From: Adiantum capillus-veneris | Lineage: Eukaryota; Streptophyta; Polypodiopsida; Polypodiales; Pteridaceae | DNA length: 64,000 nt | NCBI GenBank assembly: GCA_014529385.2 | Contig: CM043963.1 | Span: forward strand, 94,398,412 to 94,462,411 | Direction: 5' to 3' | In this document: positions 1-11,612 of the stretch, one piece after another | How positions within the stretch are numbered: position 1 is the stretch's first letter | Layout of the letters: each line of letters begins with the position of its first letter | Translations under genes and position numbers: made by a program | The notes under the pieces: generated by a model | Told to the model about the DNA's origin: nothing | Seen by the model: the letters and a program-made list of their open reading frames with translations, nothing else | Database searches by the model: none

Positions 1-2091
1 AGGCATGAGTGTTGGTAGCTCTGACAAAATGACTTTAATGTTACAAAAGTACTCTTCAAGCTCATAAGACCATGCCAATTCTACTTGTTGTGTCAACTTT
101 TGCAAAGGGTGAAGCAACTCCGAAACTAAGTGAATGAAGCGTGACATATACTTCACCTTTTGAATGAATGAGATTACCTCTTTGAGATTCTTGGGTGATG
201 GGAGCTCAATAAGAGCCTTTGCCTTTGAAGGGTCCACCTCAATGCCTTTATATGAAACCTTGTGACCAAGCAAGATCACTTCATCCTCACCTATGTGACA
301 CTTGTCGGGGTTGAGTTGACCTCCCATGTCGTAGAGCTTCTTTAAACCTTCTTGTACCCTTTGTAGATGCAATGATTTTGAGCTATAAATGCAAAAATCA
401 TCAATAAAAACCCTAATGGACTTTCCAAAGAATGCTTGAAACACCATGTTCATGAAGCATTGAAAATTTGCAGGAGCATTTGTCAGTCCAAATGGCATGA
501 CTCTAAAAGCATAACAACCCCAAGGAGTGATGAAGGTTGTTTTCAACTGATCTTCCAATGCAATACCTATTTGAAAGTAACCCGAGTAGCCATCACACAC
601 AGTGTACTTCTCATGACTAGCTACCTCATTTAGTATCTCATCTTGAAATGGGAGGGGAAAGTGATCTCTTTTTGTTGCCTCATTGAGTGGACGGTAATCC
701 ACACACACCCTCCACTTGCCATTTTTCTTAGGAGTGACAACAATGGGAGAGACCCACTCCGAATTCTCCACTGGATAAATGAAACCTGTTGCTAGAAGCT
801 TTCTTACCTCCTTGAGTAAATCCTACTCCTTGATGACTCCTAGCCTTCGTAGCTTCTGAGCCTTAGGTGTGGCCTCTGGCTTCAACTCAATTTTGTGTTG
901 AACAACATCTACACCACACACATCGGTGTAGTCTTTAGCAAAAAGCATAGGAAATTTCCTTAACACACCTTTGAGCTCCTCTCTTTCATCCTTTGTAAGT
1001 GTTGTAGATAACATACCTTCTAGCATTCTTTCATCTTCCACTTTTTGGTTTTCTTGGGAACCTATCTCTTCCAAACCTCGAGAAGAGGTCTCTTGGTTGT
1101 TTGGCTTAAACCTTACCCCCATGACTTTGATGGAAGACTCCTCTTCAGTAATGCTGCCGCTACTTTCTCCTTCTGAAGTGCTATCGGTCCAACCTTTCTC
1201 CGTCTCACTTTGAGATGATTCTTCATGGTGCTCCTCTTGGCATTGCTCCTTCATGTCAAAGACAACCTTCTTATGATTGTCATTCCTGCAAATTAGCTTT
1301 CCACTCTCCCAATCCTGCAAAGCTTGCATTTTCATTAGCCATGGTCTCCCTAGGATAAATGGGTAACCATTTCCTTTGGTAGACATGACATAGAAATCCA
1401 CTGCCTTCTTAATGCCAAAGGCCTCCATAGAGACATTTTTACAAATGCCTATGCACCTAGCCTTGCTATTGTTTGCCATTTTGACTTTAATTTCAGGTGT
1501 CTCATGGATGTGCATGCCTAGTCTTTGCATGAGTCCTTCTGTCATGATGCAAATTTGTGCACCCCCATCCACTAGACCTTTCCGAACCAATCTTCCTTTG
1601 ATGTAACAATCTAGCACAGGTGTGATATCCTCATTCATTTCAGCATGTGCAATTTTTACAACAGGAACCCTCTTTTTTATCTTTCTCATAGTGCTAATTG
1701 CCTTCGTTAAATCCCTCCTAACTTGTGGGCATAATGCAAGAAACTGAGGCCATGAGATATCAGGACCCTTACCTCTCATGTCTTCCAATAGGTTGTATGG
1801 AGCCATACCATGTCCAAGAGGGAAGTTTTGGAGGTTGATACGACGTCGAGTCCTCTTAGCTTCCTTGGTCTCCTTTGCCTTCTTTTCTCGTCCATGGTCA
1901 CTTTGTGATGTAACCCCTTCTTTCTCCTTACCTTTTCCTCGGCCACGCTTAATGCCATTTGCTTCCATGTCAACCTCATTTGAGTTTGTCACCTCTACCA
2001 CATGCACATTTGGGTCTGGAAAAGGTGGAACTCCTTCCACTCCTTGTGGAGGTGGTCTTGCTCCATTTGGCCTTTGTAGAAGTCGTGGTTG
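1..2091 (-). pseudogene. pol: Element A pol fragment: protease and reverse transcriptase
   Basis: Same frame as gag, after the TAG at 2092-2094. The linker is basic and rich in Gly, Lys and Arg (about 1980-1850). The aspartic protease shows VDGGAQICIM near 1560 (D-G-G rather than the usual D-T/S-G) and ILGRPWL near 1350. An acidic Ser/Glu-rich stretch follows (1260-1130). RT begins near 800 (SEWVSPIVVTPKKNG, then CVDYRPLNEAT) and has the catalytic box FIDDF at 394-408, followed by the LLGHKVS region. A TAG at 823-825 replaces a Gln codon that B keeps. The downstream frame looks open to the window edge. RNase H and integrase are outside the window. Confidence 0.88.
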
Positions 2092-2932
2092 CTAACTAGT
2101 TCCTTCACCTGCATTCATCACTGGGTAATTCAAGTTAGGTCTCCCTGGCTCCCCATGGGGCCAAGGACAATTATACATCCCATGTCCAGACTCACCGCAA
2201 TTCCAACATTGCAAGACTCTCCTAGGTCGTGAATCTCTCTCTTTAGACTTCTTTGCTTGTCCCTTTGGACCTACAGCTTGTGCAAGGTGAATTGACAAGC
2301 TGCTTAAAGATTCATTTAACTTCTCAATCACTTCCGCCATTACCTCAGGAAGTTCCCTAGATGTTGATGCTTGTGACTTACCTTTGGGTGTAAGACCTTC
2401 TATTGGAACCTCCCCCCTTAAGCACTTGAGTTTCCTATATTTCTCAGCAGCCCTAGTTTCAGCTGCTTCAAAGGTAGCAGGTGCACCGGCCTCAACTTTT
2501 ATCTTAAGGTCAGGAAAGAGTCCGGCTATGAACCTCTCCTTATTTAGGAAATCTGCACCATCACCAAGGTTAGAAACATTTCTCACCCATATAGCCCAAA
2601 GACGTAGAAACTCTTGCTTGTACAAGTAGTAGTCATCTAAGTCTTTTTGCTTATGAGAAACAATGTCTTGCCATAGCTTTTGAGTGTTTTGGGGATCAAA
2701 GAAGTATCTCTTGAAATGATTCACAACTTCCGTGTAATTCCCTTTAACTTCCTCAGGCAAAGAGTCAAACCAAGTGGTAGCATCTTTCCTAAGGACCACC
2801 TCAAACATCTCTACACGTTCTTGATCAGTTACTATCCTCTTGATACGACAAGACATCTTGAAATTTGCTAAAAATAATTCTGCATCCTCCAAAGAAAAGA
2901 GGATATCCGAACATTTGGCGTTGGGCCTCCAT
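2092..2932 (-). pseudogene. gag: Element A gag
   Basis: Capsid-type Gag: KMSCRIKRIVTDQERVEMF, TTWFDSLPEEVKGNY, LWQDIVSHKQKDLDDYY and KERFIAGLFPDLK in order, then one CCHC knuckle CWNCGESGHGMYNC near 2215-2170. By comparison with B the start is the ATG at 2932-2930. Just downstream, near 2890, 11 nt present in B are missing between two GGA triplets, which shifts the frame. The long open frame to 2991 has no good start and reflects that shift. A TAG at 2092 separates gag from pol; B has a sense codon there, so it is a mutation and not a programmed stop. Confidence 0.88.
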
Positions 2933-3017
2933 TGAATCGGTTTCAAAGTGACAACACGTTTTTGTTTTTCTTTCTTAAAAAATTTACACAATAATGTTTT
3001 CTAAATTGCAATCTATT

Positions 3018-3236
3018 CTACAACAAAATAAAAATATTCACATCAAATGACCTATGATAATCAATAAGAGGCAGGATGACAGGGTTTGGTGATGCAAGAA
3101 TCTCTCCTACTCTTTGGGCACCAAACATGAACACCATACGTTGTTGAAAATGGATTTTTCTACTAATTGCAATGTTTATTCTAATGTGTGGAGTGAAATG
3201 AGAGGGGAAAACCTCTATTCTTGGGCCATTATCCAT
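3018..3236 (-). CDS. Element A leader ORF b (conserved ~70-residue module)
   Basis: A 72-codon ORF just upstream of gag on the same strand. It is nearly identical to the B ORF at 51303 and clearly related to the C ORF at 17855. Shared core: a start of M(D/E)NGP, then RK..(F/Y)QQ, an FG box, GEIL.SPNP, ILP..DYH.SF and a C-terminal IFIL. It matches no family I know. Differences among the three copies are mostly conservative (I/V, L/M, R/K), as expected if it was translated. Ogre/Tat-type plant Ty3 elements are known to carry an extra ORF before gag; this may be an analogue. Confidence 0.6.
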   Translation of the reverse strand: MDNGPRIEVFPSHFTPHIRINIAISRKIHFQQRMVFMFGAQRVGEILASPNPVILPLIDYHRSFDVNIFILL

Positions 3237-3468
3237 GGTCTATGCATGACCTAATTCTTAAAACAAAAAAAATATAGACGTCCAAACTAAGGTCGTACCT
3301 AATGAGAGGCAAAATAAAAGGATTTACTGATGCGTTTATCTCTGCCAACCTAAGAGGACCTAAAATTCTACGAATTACACGTTGAAATTGCAACTTAGTA
3401 CTAACAATTATGTGTACCTTTTGCCATGCAATGGGAATGAAGGGATCATACAAATTCTTGTGATTCAT
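3229..3468 (-). CDS. Element A leader ORF a (paralogue of leader ORF b)
   Basis: The first ORF after the primer site, starting at the ATG at 3468. The core (QKVHIIVSTKLQFQRVIRRI, LGPLRLAEINASVNP, ILPLIRYDLSLDVYIF) lines up with leader ORF b: the same spacing of an FQ box, a (F/L)G box, E-I-x-A-S-x-NP, ILPLI.Y and a D-V-x-IF end. The two therefore look like tandem duplicates of one module. Compared with B (51069-51281) the A copy has lost the stop after the IF motif and reads on about ten codons, overlapping leader ORF b by a few bases. Function unknown. Confidence 0.55.
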   Translation of the reverse strand: MNHKNLYDPFIPIAWQKVHIIVSTKLQFQRVIRRILGPLRLAEINASVNPFILPLIRYDLSLDVYIFFVLRIRSCIDHG

Positions 3469-3522
3469 GCAAGCTACTTGATTATGCTAAAGGTTGAGCC
3501 TTCACAAAAATACACAAGCCGT

Positions 3523-3539
3523 CCTCAGTGGAGGCACCA
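3523..3539 (-). other. Element A primer-binding site (putative)
   Basis: On the minus strand, TGGTGCCTCCACTGAGG lies three bases after the LTR end. The same place in B and C starts with TGGTGCCCC. I cannot match it confidently to a tRNA. Confidence 0.6.
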
Positions 3540-3542
3540 ATT

Positions 3543-5780
3543 TGAGGCGGTCCGGGGCGGGCAACAAGAAGAGTGGCATCTAAACACCCTTCGAGGCTCC
3601 CGTGCTGCTCAATTGGGGCTGGGGCAAGCACAATCAGAGACAACAACAACCCACAGCCAGAAACCAAACAAGAAAAGGGGCACCACCTAGTTGTAGATGC
3701 GAACTAGGACGCACGTGATATCTCCTTGTACTCAAAAGCACAAAGAGAGGGGAATGCAAGATAGACACACACACCAAACACAAACATTCACCACGCCAGA
3801 GAGAGGTAAAGAGCACAAATCAACTTGAGCAACTCAGTATTAGCCTTAAAGACTAGATGCACACAAAGCTTGATGAGAAATAGAGAGACAACACAAAACT
3901 TGACCTTGTTGCCAATACACAAATTGTCTTAGGGTCACGGGAGCCCTCTCACCGAGCAACCTCTTACAATTGACCTTTTAGGCAAACAATTCAACAAGCC
4001 CTCAAACCACCAAGCATGAAATGGCACAACAAACTTCAAGGACAATATACCTTCAACCACCTGATGAGCCAACTTATCAAGTCAATTTGGAGACAAGAGT
4101 CGTAGTTGCAGCATACAATTGCACCCAAAACTATAAATCTTATTTATGCACAAGAGTAGGCTACAAGTGTGATTGTAGAGTATGGTATCACTCCACTCCT
4201 CTAGATGGCATAACTAACTTCAAGCTTCTCCATGCACCTATGTGTAGTGATGGAATAGAGCACTCACAATGCACACACTCTACACAACTAGGCTTCAAGA
4301 GTGGTATGTTATGTTTTGAGAATGGTATGGTGTAGTGTGATCATGTGATGATTTACAAGGGAGAGAAGGGCTCTATTTATAGGTTTTAGAAGCCCCGATT
4401 TGGATTAGGCCTAATCAAGTTTATTTGAAGGAATAAAAGATTATGCATATTTTTATTTTTTTTAATGAGGGTGGGTCTCTCTTGTCCTTTGAGTCACATG
4501 GATGTGGGCTCAAGGGAAGAGAATTATTGAGGATGAAAGGAGAGAGGATGGAGTGAATAATTTGGGAGTGCCTACTCTAGTAGAGGGTGCATTTTACAAT
4601 AAGGTTAGTGGTTAGTAGTTAGTAATTATCACTAAAAAATATTTACAAAATCATTCACCAAATGGTGAGATATATGATGAGAAAAGTTAGGGAAGGGATA
4701 AACTTGTAAAGCAAGGTTGAAGCTTGGAGAAGTTGACATTCACCTCTTTACAACACCGGTAGAAGAAGCGGTCAACATGGCAAAGTAACGCGTGTCGATG
4801 AAGCTATGTTATCTTCAAACCTTGGAAAATTCATAATAAAATCCTTCATTTGCAGAGGTTATCCTTGGATTTTTGGTGATTTTTTGAAGTTCTTTACAAA
4901 GATGAAGAGAGTATGGTAATATGGACATATATGTAGAGAGAAAGGGGGACACATAGGGTGTAGAAATGGATGATGAAGGCTATGGAGGTGTGAGAGATGT
5001 GGCAATGGTGAAGAGGGTGAATTAGGACATGGGAGTGGGAAGGAGAGGGAGGAGTGTGTGTGAAAGAGGAAAATGATAAAGTGGAAGAGAGAGTGTGGCT
5101 GCATAGCATGGGCAAACTGGGGTCCACCAATATAATCATAGCTCACAGCTCGTAGCTCAAAAAAATATGAAAACATTTGAGGTGAAAGGTCAGCTCATGA
5201 GCTACAACTTTTGTTTGTATCACCTTTCCAAATTCGGGGAGCATGTGATCTTTAAAAATTCAGGAAAACTGACTGTTTTTTCCACTGCACAAGGTCCTTG
5301 TGAGGTCTTTCTTTGGATGATTCTTTTGAATACCTCCAAGAGTGAGCTCCCCATGGTGCATGAATGCATTCCACAGATCCCTTCTTCTAGGGGATGAGAG
5401 AGAAAGTCACACACACACACACAGGCTCCCTTTACACAAGGGGAATTAGGGACACATGTCAGCTCCCTAGCCTAGATGCCCACAAGGTGTGCCCAATTCC
5501 TATTGGATGGCCTTGGAGGTGGACCAATGAGAATTAGGCTAGAGTAAATCTAGTTTAATTAATTTGAGAACACTTAATAAAAGAACCAATGAGAATTCAG
5601 TCTCCTAGAAGACTATTGAACAGTCTCCCAAGGGGTCCAATGAGCATTCAGGAGCCCAATGACTTGCCTGATTCCTATTGGCCAGGAGGCAAAGGGGTCC
5701 AATGAGAGTTTAGTTTAATTATTAAATTACCTAAAGCTCTCACAAAAGGGGAAAGGGGGACACATGTCAGAAGGCTATCA
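3543..5780 (-). repeat. Element A LTR (2.24 kb)
   Basis: On the minus strand it begins TGATAGCC (5780) and ends CCTCA (3543), the same termini as B (TGATAGCC ... CTTCA). From about 5400 down to 3543 it is alignable with the B LTR (49.0-50.99 kb), including the AGCT-rich stretch near 5150 and the U5 hairpin at 3686-3708. The first 380 bp or so of U3 are unrelated to B and contain several CCAATGAG / CTCATTGG motifs (5520-5830). ORFs within it are probably not genes. Confidence 0.75.
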
Positions 5781-6778
5781 CTTATGTTGCTTAACTGTGA
5801 TAGGCCTGACTTGGGGAGGTCCAATGAGGGCTGAGCAAGAGCAAATAGCAAGAGGGATCGCCCAAGAGAGAGAGAGGGGGCTGATTTTTGCAAGGCATTA
5901 TCACACACACACTCACACAATATCATGTGTGAAGAAAGAGAAGACTATCTCTTCTCAAGCTTTAATGGAGAGCTCATCACCTACTCCAAGCTTGTGAGAT
6001 AGAAGCCTACATCGACATACTCTTGGCATGTGGATGCAAATCCAACCAAGAGCCAAGCTTCAATGCATGCCATCTCCTCTACCATGCTAATTACTAAGCT
6101 AAGCTATGCTAATATGAGTGATTATGTGAGGATATGTACATCTTTCTCGTAAGATACTCCTTCCTCTCAGTATACTCTCATACCCTGCTAGCTCTCACCA
6201 TCTTCGAAGGTGTGTGAGGTCTTGGGTCTGAGAACGGGGATAATTCAAGTTGTGTTTACTACGTGTTTTGCTTAGTGCATGAAGCTTTCATCTTCATTGC
6301 ACTAGCTAGTCTTGAAGGAACACAAAGAATTGTATTGTACATTGTCTCTCTTGATGGGAGAAACCATAATACAAAGCCTTTTGGAGGGGGGACCGGCTCC
6401 ATGCAAATCCGGTCCTCAATTGTTGTCAATAGCTTAATTTCTCTCTCTTTTGAAAGTATTGTTGATGCTATCTAACTAGGTGTTATGCTTTTTGTTGCTC
6501 TCTCCACCCAAGCACCCTTGTAATTCTCATTAGGAATCTATGCTAATGAAATGCTCACTATGTTCATGCTAATTTCCGCTACACATAAGTTTTTAGACCA
6601 TTAAATGTTACAAATTGTATAGATGTGTAAATTGTATATTTTGTGCATAGACCCCTGGGGAGAGGTATCAATCATCCATTAATAATATTATGAGGGCTAT
6701 CAAACAATTGGGGTCTCTAGGATTTAAACCATCACATAATAAGATGAATTTGGTTAAGAAACTGAGGAGGTAATATTA
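5781..6778. other. No gene seen
   Basis: Sequence beyond the LTR of A. It holds another CCAATGAG motif (5820), a GA run (5868-5880) and a short CACA run. I see no coding frame that stands up and no paired repeat elsewhere in the window. It may be old LTR-like DNA. Confidence 0.5.
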
Positions 6779-7504
6779 TTCTTTGAGTACTTTTTGTCTT
6801 TGAACAGATTCATTCTTACTAATTTCTTTATGAAATTGGGAGACATGATTTTTTAGCAAAATACTAGCATCTCCATGGGATAGTCTTGTTTACCTATGTG
6901 GTGCAATCTATAGTTAGGATGGTTTGAGTTTGAGTTTATACATAAACTATCTTGGTTAGGAAAACTAGACATGATTATAGCACTATTACGCTACAAATAC
7001 ATGGATGATCTACTTCTTATTAATAATAAGTTTGTAAATAGATGTTTGTTGCATTGCAACCCCTTTTCCGTAGAGGATCCCTTTTCTATATATCCTTTGA
7101 ACATATTGGAACTCAAGAAAACATCCCAACAATATTCTATGGTGTTTTTGAGCATGCAAATAACACTTCATAGGCCATTCATTGGGGGATACCAATCATC
7201 CCTTGCTTGGAAGAAGGACAAATTTCCTTGTGATAATATAACCTTTATTCAAGCCCAAAGCAACGGACCTTTAAAAATGGTTACTATGGTATGCTTATCA
7301 CAATTACTACCTACCATATATAAAGCTTCCCATGCTACACATGAGATGATAGACATACATAAGCGTATTACTTTGTTTGAAAAATATGGGTTTGCTAGGA
7401 AGACACTTATTAAGATTATTTTGAAGTTCCTACTTGAAAATAAGTTTCTTGGAATTAAATATAATGTAAATTTGGTTATTGATGAATCAATGGAAGGGGG
7501 ATAG
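6779..7504 (+). pseudogene. Penelope-like element reverse transcriptase, decayed fragment
   Basis: A single frame gives RT motifs in the order seen in Penelope-like elements: NRFILTN.FF near 6800, KLGDMIF then QNTSISMG (family GIPMG) near 6835-6890, FEFEFIHKL near 6925, catalytic YKYMDDLLLINN with YMDD at 6998-7009, a YP..LELKKT region, then KKDKFPCDNITFIQAQSN and MVCLSQLL. The DKR-DFPF...SN and GV..SQL boxes are typical of this family, not of LTR or LINE RTs. Three stops lie before 6971; after it the frame is open for 177 codons. No GIY-YIG endonuclease follows: after the stop at 7504 comes a CA microsatellite. The 5' part is not recognisable. Confidence 0.7.
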
Positions 7505-7560
7505 GTCCACTTGGTGGCCTATCTCCCACTAGGTGGATCTTTTTCAGCGTTGGGGATGGC

Positions 7561-7562
<2 letters not shown>

Positions 7563-7615
<53 letters not shown>

Positions 7616-7622
7616 ACACACA
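7563..7622. repeat. (CA)n microsatellite
   Basis: About 28 nearly uninterrupted AC units. Confidence 0.97.
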
Positions 7623-10462
7623 CCTAAGTACTCATACAACTAATATTAGCCTAGTACAAAGGCCAACTCTATACCAGGTTTGATTTAGGATTGGAAATTT
7701 TGAGCCCCTGCAACCCCTCAAAACAATCCCCCCCTCTCTCCTTGGGAGTGGGCCCTCCCACATCACTTTGATGAGTTTTTGGCCACTCAAGCATATATGG
7801 TCCCTCACCATCCATAGGGTGCATGAAATATGGGACACTACCCCAAAATAGGGTAATTGGCATTCATTGCTGGGATACCAAATTAAATGACTGTAGTACA
7901 CATTGAGTAATAAGTTCACGCTTGTCCGCTTACCTTCTCTACCTAACGACCTTGCTGCTGAATGATCTCTGTGCACCTGCACATTGCATGATGATATTTT
8001 TCTCCTCTCTTCTCTCCCATTCTATTCCGTATGTAGAGGGCCATGGTGGCTTTTGTTTGTAGCTAGGCACTTTGGGAGTCGAGTAGAAATCAAATGGAAT
8101 CATACATGCAGGTCTGCCTCATCACTCCTTCCACCGATGGACTACTATATCAGGTGAGGAAGGCCCTGAGCCCCTCACTTAGTCTTGTATTTTGCGTGGT
8201 TTTGTGTTGGAATAAAGAGAGATTTGAGGGCTTTCCTAGAGGCTTGCCTATTGTCTAACCATGGAGCAAGTAGAAAAGGATGGTACTTCTCAGGTTCGCA
8301 TTTTATTTTAAAAAAGTATTCTTTTAGTGGTTTTTTGCACCAGACGTTCTGGTTTCATATGGTTTGCAAGAAAACTTTCTAAACTATTTAAGAGGGATGG
8401 TATAGCTTGGGGTTTATCAGCCATGAGAAGTAAACCAGTTGGTCCATTTATTTACGTGTTTCTTTCATCTTTTTAGACGACACCATGGCTTTGCTTAAAA
8501 AAATTGTTTTTGTTCTCGAAAGACTTTGCTTGATATGTTTTGACTTGGGGCATGAAAGTCATTTGGCCTTAGTAGATGAGTGAGGATTGGGTGGTTAGAC
8601 CCTTGTCACGAGCAAACTTAAACATAGTAAGGGCTAACTTGGATACTTTCGGTAAAAAAAAAGGGGGGCCGCCCATTAAGTGCCGAGCAAGTACTTGTCT
8701 GATTGTCAGCTGCCGAATTTATTTAACTACCTAAGGTTTAGTGCACCTTATTTTGTTTCTTGCTAGGGTTTAAAATGTGTTTTACATAATTAAGAAAGGC
8801 TTTTGTGTTCCACACACTGTGTGATTGATGACTGCACGGTTGTAGGTTTCTCTGCACCAAGGCTCTGGATGACATATTTTTAAAAAAGACTAGATTTTGG
8901 CAATCCTTTTGATGTATAAGGTTAAATTAGCATTGGGTCATACCCATGCACTTCACAAATGCAATTTTAGCCACTAACGGGCAAGATACACCAGGGATTC
9001 ATCCACGTACTGGCCATGTATAATGGAATTACTGTATGTAAACGGGATACGGTTGATAGGCCTCTATTTTCATTTGACACTTGGTCTTTGTTGGACTGCT
9101 AGAGTATTAATGATGTTGCATTTGGAATGATGTATTGTACACTGTGGTCAGAGTCGTACACTATGGTCAGAGTCATCCTGCATGCCATAATGGTGGTCTT
9201 TTGATAACAATACCATAACTGAATAGACTACATTTAATGGATTTGTTCACATAAGGCATGGCTTCATCACACTTATACAGTTTTGGTTCCTCTTACCCAA
9301 TCTAATCTAGTGGATTTGTTTGGCTTGATATGCGTAGTTGATACTTTTTTGCTTAAGCCAAGCAACGAACAACTGTTTAATATGTAACACAATGTTTTTT
9401 TTTGGAGGCTATATCTGACAAGGATACTATGATTGGCTTGAAGGTTTTAAGGATGGAGGTGGTCAGAGCGTTAGTCTAGATGAATTGCTTGACTCATTTT
9501 TTGCCTCATTAAATAAGAGAATGACAAACTTGCTGTGTAAATTTTAAAAGATGTATGGATGAGGAGTAGGCACAAAGTAACCTTGAGCCATTGTTGGTAT
9601 TAGAAACTTGGATTAGAAGGGGTGTTAGCCTTCTTATCAGTATGATATATATGTAAATATCTATTTAAGGTCTATTAAAAAGCTTCTACAAAGTGTAGCA
9701 GCCAAACAATCCCTCCGTCAAATGGAGATACTGGTCTCGTAAAAGAGAGCACCCGTTGTCGGTCTAAATTTGTCACCGATGGAGGAACCTGAGTAGAGTA
9801 GATGTAGGATGGCCATGCCTGCAAATAACAAAGAGAAACCTATAACAGTCATGGTCACAAAAAACTAGCCACAAATAATCTTAATTTTTTTGCTTGTTCT
9901 CACCGCCTCAAGATTCAGGTCCACTGGAGGCAATGTCACACCTCGGGTGGGAGCCCACCTCGGATATGAACCAGCCAAAAGCAGAAGCAGATGGCTGCTC
10001 CCCAACCAGATGGTCTCTCGTTTGATGTCTACATTATAGAGAGCAATATGAGATTTGTTTTTCTCCCTCTACTCACTCATCTATATATATGCACACAAGC
10101 ACGTAGATACATATACATACTAGTAGACCTAAGCAGGGGCTAGTAGTGTCAAAGGTCAAGTGGCACCTCTTTAGATATCATCACAGTCTCAACCGTGGTA
10201 AAACCAAAGGTACGTTGCAGTAATTCATGTATGAGTGGATCAATGACCGCAATGCCACGATTTAAAAAAGACTATACCCAAGATGAAGTGTGTAACCTTT
10301 GGGTACTATGCATAAACAAATATATACGTAAACACCTCCCTATAATTTAAGTATTTACAATTATGTACTCTCTACAATTAAGTATAATTTAAGTATATAA
10401 AATTATGTAAATGTAGTCATCGTTTTGAGTAGAGATAAAGTGCTATGGACGTAAATGTAGCC
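7623..10462. other. No gene seen
   Basis: Only short frames without recognisable motifs. Small items: a 19-bp direct repeat near 9137-9175 (GTACACTGTGGTCAGAGTC and a one-base variant), an A+G run at 8655-8668, and a tandem repeat of a CGTAAATGTAG(T/C)CATC unit near 10410-10470. Confidence 0.5.
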
Positions 10463-10828
10463 ATCATTTTGTGTTGTGCGCAGTGCGAGAGTGCTCCTGC
10501 TTCTGTAGAGTGCTTTGAAGAAGAGCTTCTTTATTGTGCTTCTTGTGCATCATCTCTTCGCGTCAGCTCCTTGTTTGAGGGATTATTGTGCGCATTGCAT
10601 CTCTACCTTCATTCTGAGGTATGATACCGTTGAAAGCACTCCAACCTAATTGCGTGTCCATGGGGAGAAAGAGAGGGAGATAGGAAGAAACATACAAAGA
10701 TAGAGAAGGTAAGGAGCAGAAAGTAAACAATCATTTCAAAATTCCATCGTTTTCACCTAAAGAAGGCTTCTTCAAAGCACTATACAGAAGCGGAAGCATA
10801 CGTGCATTGTGCACACCACAAAATGGTT
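10463..10828. repeat. Foldback (inverted-repeat) element, MITE-like
   Basis: The first ~70 bp (10463-10533) match the reverse complement of the last ~70 bp (10758-10828) with scattered mismatches. The best core is GTGCTTTGAAGAAG in the left arm and its complement on the right. About 225 bp lie between. No clear target duplication. The left arm also contains a frame with C-x2-C-x8-C-x7-C-x2-C (10475-10546), the cysteine spacing of plant B-box fingers, but the histidines and the conserved Asp are absent. Confidence 0.55.
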
Positions 10829-10877
10829 GCTTCGTCTACAACCATTGCTCTTTATCTCCTTGTAAGCTCACATGCTC

Positions 10878-10881
<4 letters not shown>

Positions 10882-10913
<32 letters not shown>

Positions 10914-10960
10914 CCCTCTATCTCTCTTTCTCTCTATACCTATTTCTTTATCTCCCTCCC

Positions 10961-11002
<42 letters not shown>

Positions 11003-11051
11003 CTCCCCTGTTATCTCTCTCTCCCTCTCTTTCTCTATCTCTACCTCTCTT

Positions 11052-11087
<36 letters not shown>

Positions 11088-11132
11088 TATCTCTATTCTC
11101 TCTCTCTCTCCCTCTCTTTCTATATCTCTTCC

Positions 11133-11219
<87 letters not shown>

Positions 11220-11612
11220 TTTTCCCTCTCTTTCTCTATCTCTCCCATCCTTCTCTCTTTTCCCTCTCCCTCCCCCCCGCCCCCCGCCCCTCTCTCTCTC
11301 TCTCTCTCTCTTTCTTTATCTCTATCTTTCTCTCTTTTTCCCTCTATCTCTCTCTTTCTCTCTATCCCTATTTATTTATCTCCATCTCTTCTTTACCTCC
11401 CTCTATCTCTCTCTTTGTCCATCTCTCTATCCCTCTCTCTCTATCTCTCTCTTTCCCTCTCTATCCCTCTCTCTTTCTTTCTACCTCTCTCTCTCTCTAC
11501 CTCTTTCTCTCTCTATCTCTCTCTCCCTCTCTATGCCTCTTTCTATCTTTCTCTCTCCCTCTATCCCTCTTTATATCTCTCCCTCTTTCATTTCCTCTAT
11601 CTCTCTCTCTCT
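10882..11612. repeat. CT-rich low-complexity tract with (TA)n
   Basis: About 730 bp of nearly pure C and T, interrupted by about 16 TA units at 11186-11217 and a C-run at 11270-11289. Three overlapping plus-strand frames are open only because CT repeats contain no stop codon. Confidence 0.97.

Larger units (their letters stand above)
1..5780 (-). mobile_element. Element A: Ty3/gypsy LTR retrotransposon, 5' half, truncated by window edge
   Basis: Read on the minus strand the order is LTR (5780-3543), primer site, two small leader ORFs, gag with a CCHC knuckle, protease and reverse transcriptase running off position 1. The rest of pol and the other LTR lie outside the window. Gag and protease are close to those of element B (about nine residues in ten identical by eye), so A and B are one family. 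The LTRs match only in their downstream two thirds. A is inactive: an 11-nt deletion near the gag start and in-frame TAGs at 2092 and 823. Confidence 0.9.

Noticed and set aside
6693-6702. GGCTATCA as the alternative outer end of the element A LTR
   Set aside because: The same octamer at 5773-5780 gives an LTR of 2.24 kb that is closer to B, and nothing from 5781 to 6693 resembles the LTR.
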